NCBI GenBank assembly: GCA_027484145.1
Contig: JAIXUH010000026.1
Coordinates: 310,001-374,000 of the forward strand
Direction of reading: 5' to 3'
Length of the DNA stretch: 64,000 nt
Source of the DNA: Rhodobacter sp.
GTDB lineage: Bacteria; Pseudomonadota; Alphaproteobacteria; Rhodobacterales; Rhodobacteraceae
Under the pieces are notes generated by a model. That model was not told where the DNA came from. It was given only the letters and a program-made list of their open reading frames with translations, and did no database searches. Positions 60,397 through 64,000 of the stretch are shown piece by piece. Numbering within the stretch: the stretch's first letter is position 1; each line of letters opens with the position of its first letter. A program made the translations under genes and the position numbers.

Positions 60397-60597
60397 TCAG
60401 GCCGTCTGTTCGATTTGCGCCAAAGCAGCGGTGCGGCGGGGCAGCAGCGAAATGGCAATCGCCAGAACAAAGGCCATCGTCCCAATGCCGGACCAGATGC
60501 CAAGGGCCAAAAGCACGCCAGTGTTCAGAAACAGCATTGACGCAATAGCCGAAGCAAAGCCCACAAGTCCGCCCGTAATGATCAAGATCGCAGCCAT
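60397..60597 (-). CDS. small membrane protein of unknown function
   Basis: 66 residues from ATG 60597 with GGGAGAACATC before it. Two hydrophobic helices (about 3-25 and 30-50: ILIITGGLVGFASAIASMLF and LLALGIWSGIGTMAFVLAIA) with a short basic end. No family is recognised. Confidence 0.65.
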   Translation of the reverse strand: MAAILIITGGLVGFASAIASMLFLNTGVLLALGIWSGIGTMAFVLAIAISLLPRRTAALAQIEQTA

Positions 60598-60664
60598 GAT
60601 GTTCTCCCGTTGTTGAAATCACTTTCCTGCGGGATTCGGGCGCGATTGTGGCACGCTTAAGGAG

Positions 60665-61594
60665 TCATCTGGACGAAGATTTCGTGCCGGCTGACGAAAG
60701 GTGGCCTCCTTCCAGCAGCAGGCCAAGGGCCGTCATGGTCATTGCGATGCCGGCTAGAATGGCCAAGGGCGGGGCGGGGCGGCCAAGAGCGACTTCCCAC
60801 AGGATCACCCATGTCGGAATAAGATAGGTATAGGCCATCACCTTGGCCGCCGGCAGGCGCAGCGAGGCGAATTGCAACAACATGAAACTTGCCGCACTGG
60901 CAAAGGCAGAGACATAGGCCAGCGTGATCCAGACGATCACCGGCAAGGCGGCCCAGTCTGTGGCGATGATGGCCCGCCAGCCCCATGCGATCAGCAACAG
61001 GCACCCTGCCATCAGGGTCAGCAAGGTAAAGACAATGGCAGGCTCGCCCCGGTTCAATCGCCGCACCAGCGGCGCGTAAAAGGCATGTGCAATGCAGCCC
61101 GTAAAAAAGATCGCTTCGCCGCGGCCGATCTGGATGGAAAAGAGAGCGTGCCAATCTGCGCGGAAGATGACCCAGATTGCACCCGCTGCCCCCAGACACA
61201 GGGCAAAACCCATGCGCCGCGTCAGCCGTTGCCGCAGCAAGACCCAAGCAAAGCCGGCAGCCATGATCGGGGTCAGGGTAAAGACGGCGGCGGTGGACAC
61301 AGGGGCGGCGGTTTTCAGCCCTTCGAACATAGTCACGAAGTAGATGGCCAGCAGCCCGCCTAGAACGGCAAAGCGCCACGGGGACTGCCACGCCTGCCGC
61401 AATAGGCCCGCCGTCTGTCCGCCGCGCGTGGCATACAGCGCTGCGGCGACAATACCGCTGGCCAGAGCAAAGCGCACGGCCGTCAGCGCTGCCGGGTCGA
61501 CAAAGGGCGCTGACATTGCGCCAAGACTGAACGACCCCGCGACCAGCGCGGAAAAGGTCAGCATCGCCACGTGGCCCTGACGTTCGGGTGTCAT
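60665..61594 (-). CDS. EamA (DMT) family transporter
   Basis: 309 residues with about ten hydrophobic spans in two EamA repeats, the first from residue 9 and the second from about 155. AVFTLTPIMAAGFAWVLLRQRLTRRMG is the family half-repeat. It is an exporter of metabolites or amino acids; the substrate is unknown. It lies ten bases after the LysR regulator in the same direction, so it is probably its target. Confidence 0.92.
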   Translation of the reverse strand: MTPERQGHVAMLTFSALVAGSFSLGAMSAPFVDPAALTAVRFALASGIVAAALYATRGGQTAGLLRQAWQSPWRFAVLGGLLAIYFVTMFEGLKTAAPVSTAAVFTLTPIMAAGFAWVLLRQRLTRRMGFALCLGAAGAIWVIFRADWHALFSIQIGRGEAIFFTGCIAHAFYAPLVRRLNRGEPAIVFTLLTLMAGCLLLIAWGWRAIIATDWAALPVIVWITLAYVSAFASAASFMLLQFASLRLPAAKVMAYTYLIPTWVILWEVALGRPAPPLAILAGIAMTMTALGLLLEGGHLSSAGTKSSSR

Positions 61595-61604
61595 CTCTTG
61601 CGGC

Positions 61605-62483
61605 TCAGACCGTCCAGCCCTTGGCCGACTCCTTCAGGTGGGTCAAAAAGGCCTGCACTTTGCGCGTGCGGTGCAGGTCAACATGGGTGACCAGCCATAG
61701 AGGGCCCTCCCACTCGGGGCGCGGGGGCAGGACTTCAATCAGGTCGGGGTCGTTTTCGGCCAGATAGGCCGAGATAAAGCCAATGCCGATGCCTGCTCGC
61801 ACCGCCAGCTCCAGCGCGGCAGGTTCGGTGCCGCGAAAGCTGAACTGTTCGGCCTGTGTCTTGGCCTTGAGCCAGCGGTAGAACGGGGCGCGCGACGCCT
61901 CGTTATCGGTGCCGACAAAGGTGTGGCCAAAGAAACTGTCCTCATTGGCAGGCAGGCCCTTGCGGTCGACATAGCTGCGCGCGGCGTAAAGACCGGTGCG
62001 GATGCGGGCCAATGGTTGCACCACATTGTCCGGCTCTTCGGGCGTTGAACCGGCGCGGATCGCAACATGCGCTTCGCCGTAATCCAGCCGGAACACCCGC
62101 ATGTCGGTCAGGAAGCGCACACGGACATCGGGATAGGTTTGCTGAAAGCTGCACAAGACCGGGATCAGCAGTTTCGACATGCCGCCGATTGCGGTCACGA
62201 TCAGTTCACCCGAAACGGTTTCCCCCTGTCCCTTGATGCGGCTGGACAGTTGGGCAAACTGCTCTTCGGTCGTCTGCGCTACCAAAAGCAGATCGCGGCC
62301 GGATTCGGTTGGCGTGTAACCGCGCGCATGGCGCTGAAACAGTTTGGTGCCCAACCGACGCTCGAGCGCGTCGATATGGCGGATGACTGTGGCGTGGTGC
62401 ACCCCCAGCACGTCGGCCGCACCTGAAACCGTGCCCAGACGTGCAACCTGAAAGGCGGTGCGGATCTCGTCCCAATTCTCCAA
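61605..62483 (-). CDS. LysR family transcriptional regulator
   Basis: 292 residues from TTG 62483, supported by GGGGGAC six bases upstream and by the family-like start (ENWDEIRTAFQVARLG). The HTH (LGTVSGAADVLGVHHATVIRHIDALERRLGTKLF) is followed by a periplasmic-binding-like sensor domain with GELIVTAIGGMSKLLIP. The frame runs on to 62996 but the extra part is antisense to the next gene. Confidence 0.92.
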   Translation of the reverse strand: MENWDEIRTAFQVARLGTVSGAADVLGVHHATVIRHIDALERRLGTKLFQRHARGYTPTESGRDLLLVAQTTEEQFAQLSSRIKGQGETVSGELIVTAIGGMSKLLIPVLCSFQQTYPDVRVRFLTDMRVFRLDYGEAHVAIRAGSTPEEPDNVVQPLARIRTGLYAARSYVDRKGLPANEDSFFGHTFVGTDNEASRAPFYRWLKAKTQAEQFSFRGTEPAALELAVRAGIGIGFISAYLAENDPDLIEVLPPRPEWEGPLWLVTHVDLHRTRKVQAFLTHLKESAKGWTV

Positions 62484-62565
62484 AACGTCCCCCGTTCGTG
62501 CGCTTTGCCGTATCAAGGCGCGTTCAGCGGGGCGGTGCAAGGGGAATTCGGGCCAAGGCTTTGTC

Positions 62566-62594
62566 TTGACGCAAGGGGGCGGTTCACAAAGAAT
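62566..62594 (+). promoter_or_regulatory. candidate sigma-70 promoter of the PH-like membrane protein
   Basis: A -35 TTGACG (62566-62571) and a -10 AAGAAT (62589-62594) are exactly 17 bases apart, with the ATG 29 bases after the -10. Confidence 0.5.
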
Positions 62595-62622
62595 AAACGC
62601 ATAGGGCCGGCAAAGGTGACGC

Positions 62623-63102
62623 ATGCGTATCGTGACAAACAGTCCTGACCGCCTGATGCTGGAAGAAAAGCCATGGCTGCTGGGGGTGATCATCGCCGCA
62701 GCGATCCTGATCTTTGTCATGATGGCGTTGCTGATGCTGGGCGATAGCATCTGGATGGGCCTTGCCATGTTCCTGGGGGCCGGGCTGTTCGGGGCGGCCT
62801 TCGTGGTTTTTGTGCGCCGCGTGGTGGTAATCTTTGACCGGTCGGCGGGGGCGGTGGTGATCCGGTCCGTCGGCGTTCTGGGGCAAAGTGAGCAAACACT
62901 GGCATTGGCTGACATCGCCGGGGTCGAGGTGGAAACGACCATCAGCACCTCGACGCAATCGGGGCGCCGATCCTCAAGCAAGACCCACCGCGCCACGCTG
63001 CTGACCCGTCAAGGCAAGGTGCCGCTGACCGAGGTTTATTCCGGCGGCAATGGTGCAGCGGATGCGGCACAGGCTGTCAAGGGCTGGTTGGGCCTGCAAT
63101 AG
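62623..63102 (+). CDS. hypothetical two-helix membrane protein with PH-like domain
   Basis: 159 residues. Two spans (about 18-42 and 45-66) are followed by a soluble beta-rich region: VVVIFDRSAGAVVIRSVGVLG and HRATLLTRQGKVPLTEVY, which resembles bacterial PH/YdbT-like membrane-associated domains. Function unknown; it is divergent from the LysR gene. Confidence 0.75.
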   Translation: MRIVTNSPDRLMLEEKPWLLGVIIAAAILIFVMMALLMLGDSIWMGLAMFLGAGLFGAAFVVFVRRVVVIFDRSAGAVVIRSVGVLGQSEQTLALADIAGVEVETTISTSTQSGRRSSSKTHRATLLTRQGKVPLTEVYSGGNGAADAAQAVKGWLGLQ

Positions 63103-63600
63103 CCAGCCCGAACCGGCGTATCTTCGGCACTTGAAGGGCCGCGCGTGGCAAGGTTGCAGCCTGCAAGATCGGCAAACCAAGAAATTCTGCGTCCGTACGG
63201 GGGTGAGCGGCTGTCCTTGCGGCCCTGATCCGGCAGCGTTGCGGTGCAGATTTCGGTCCGTTTCTGGGGTGCCACTCACCGTAGCGTGAGGGTCCGTTTC
63301 CCTGCCCCGCCGGAGGCCGTGATGCCAAGCCTGCTTGGATGAAATGGCCTGAAAAATTGTTGATGAAATGACTTTGAAAGCCTGTGGCCGGGGCAGGGCA
63401 CATCACGAGATGTCACAGGCTTTTGTTGTGCGCTGACGCACAGATGAAGGTCAAATTATTGTAATGCAAAGGAAATTTTAAGTCCCTAAATCTCACTCAT
63501 CGAACGAAACGCCGGTTGTGACGAAACTTTCTCGGGACCGGCGACGTTGATGAAGTACCCGCTGCACCGATGCAGCATGCAGATGAAAAAGGAAGATATC
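63103..63600. other. 498-base gap before the secreted repeat protein
   Basis: No gene is seen. It holds the hairpin at 63377-63423, a near-direct repeat of GATGAAATG at about 63339 and 63361, and an unusually A/T-rich stretch near 63450-63480 that probably contains the promoter of the next gene. Confidence 0.5.
63377..63428 (+). terminator. hairpin with T-rich tail, possible sRNA or leader terminator
   Basis: AAAGCCTGTG (63377-63386) and CACAGGCTTT (63414-63423) pair over a 27-base loop, followed by TGTTG. No gene ends directly before it; the nearest stop is at 63102. Confidence 0.45.
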
Positions 63601-64000
63601 ATGCGTAAATTCACCCTCTCGGCCCTCGCTTTGGCAGCTGTTCTGTCGGCTGGCGCTGTCTCGGCACAATCCGTCAATCCGGGTGTCGCCCAACTGGCCG
63701 CCATCGCCGGTGTCTCGCCGGAAGGCTTTACCGCAAACCAACTGCAGCGCCTGATCCAAGCGCAGCGCGACCAGGATCGCGAAGAGGTTGCCTTCATCCT
63801 GTCGCAAGCCGGTGCTGACGTCAGCCGCGCTGAGACCATGGGCGTTGCATCGTCGGATGCACAGCTTGCAGCCTTGGCCGGTGTTGAACCGGGTGTGTAC
63901 AGCACGAACGAACTGCAGCGCCTGATCGATGCCGAGCGTAACAATGACAACGAGACCGTGAACTTCATCCTGTCGGGCGAAAACCGCAAGGAAGCTGCAC
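63601..64000 (+). CDS. secreted protein with internal duplication (partial, 3' end outside window)
   Basis: At least 133 residues from ATG 63601, with GGAAGATATC before it. A Sec signal (MRKFTLSALALAAVLSAG, cleaved at VSAQ about residue 22) is followed by two similar blocks of about 60 residues: QLAAIAGVSPEGFTANQLQR then LIQAQRDQDREEVAFILS, and QLAALAGVEPGVYSTNELQR then LIDAERNNDNETVNFILSG. It would be periplasmic or surface-exposed. No named family is recognised. The long A/T-rich leader hints at strong or regulated expression. Confidence 0.8.
   Translation, partial: MRKFTLSALALAAVLSAGAVSAQSVNPGVAQLAAIAGVSPEGFTANQLQRLIQAQRDQDREEVAFILSQAGADVSRAETMGVASSDAQLAALAGVEPGVYSTNELQRLIDAERNNDNETVNFILSGENRKEAA

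Noticed and set aside
1-64000. tRNA, rRNA, CRISPR arrays, prophage or integrative element
   Set aside because: No cloverleaf-like or array-like sequence, integrase, phage structural gene or transposase was recognised; a tool-based scan could still find a tRNA missed by eye.

Overview
The window looks like chromosomal DNA of an alphaproteobacterium, most likely order Rhodobacterales (Rhodobacter/Gemmobacter-like). The reasons are high GC with strong GC3 bias, irr divergent from fabA, a fused carnitine dehydrogenase-thioesterase, type 2 argC, and dense operons with ATGA overlaps. Genus is not resolvable by eye. I see no rRNA, tRNA, CRISPR array, transposase, integrase or phage gene.

Region 1 (1-14307) is a large carbohydrate catabolic locus. 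A leftward arm holds a tagatose/sulfofructose-phosphate aldolase-like protein, a ROK kinase fused to a P-loop kinase domain, a DeoC/LacD aldolase, a Gfo/Idh/MocA dehydrogenase and a lyxose-isomerase-like protein cut by the window edge. A divergent SorC regulator is followed by a CUT2/Frc-type ABC importer, a PfkB kinase, a GatZ-like protein, a second Gfo/Idh/MocA enzyme, a TIM-barrel isomerase, an alpha/beta hydrolase and a ribulose/allulose-phosphate 3-epimerase. The set suggests uptake of an unusual sugar, polyol or sugar ester, oxidation/isomerisation, phosphorylation and epimerisation or cleavage into central metabolism. Candidate operators are visible.

Region 2 (14319-18258) is unsaturated fatty acid synthesis (fabA, fabB, fabI, with a methyltransferase inserted between fabA and fabB) divergent from the iron regulator irr. 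Region 3 (18416-34630) is mostly housekeeping or scattered genes: transglutaminase-like protein, fasciclin, membrane hydrolase, purU, ridA, WYL regulator, argC, lldD, MFS, rplY, two GFA-fold proteins, glycosyltransferase, pth and an M3 oligopeptidase.

Region 4 (34792-47561) is a quaternary-amine island. A GlxA/CdhR-type regulator is divergent from an operon with dehydrocarnitine cleavage enzyme, two small lipoproteins, carnitine dehydrogenase-thioesterase, SDR, acyl-CoA dehydrogenase, NDP-forming acyl-CoA synthetase and enoyl-CoA hydratase. A GMC (choline-dehydrogenase-like) oxidase and a convergent choline-sulfatase follow. Together these could feed carnitine, possibly gamma-butyrobetaine or crotonobetaine, choline and choline sulfate into glycine betaine.

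Region 5 (47635-59194) has a TetR regulator with two small genes, divergent from an operon of a CocE/NonD hydrolase, a Dpp-type ABC importer with a fused double ATPase, and a phosphodiesterase; a class II aldolase and an HSL-type esterase are convergent. Region 6 (59397-64000) has a receiver-like protein, cspA, a small membrane protein, an EamA exporter, a LysR regulator, a PH-like membrane protein and a secreted protein with an internal duplication running off the end.

A family of dispersed intergenic repeats, with a core close to CAAATATCC and attached GC-rich hairpins, recurs at least seven times between 34.6 and 56.5 kb. The hairpin stems differ in sequence but keep their pairing, so it is one of the more interesting unexplained signals here.
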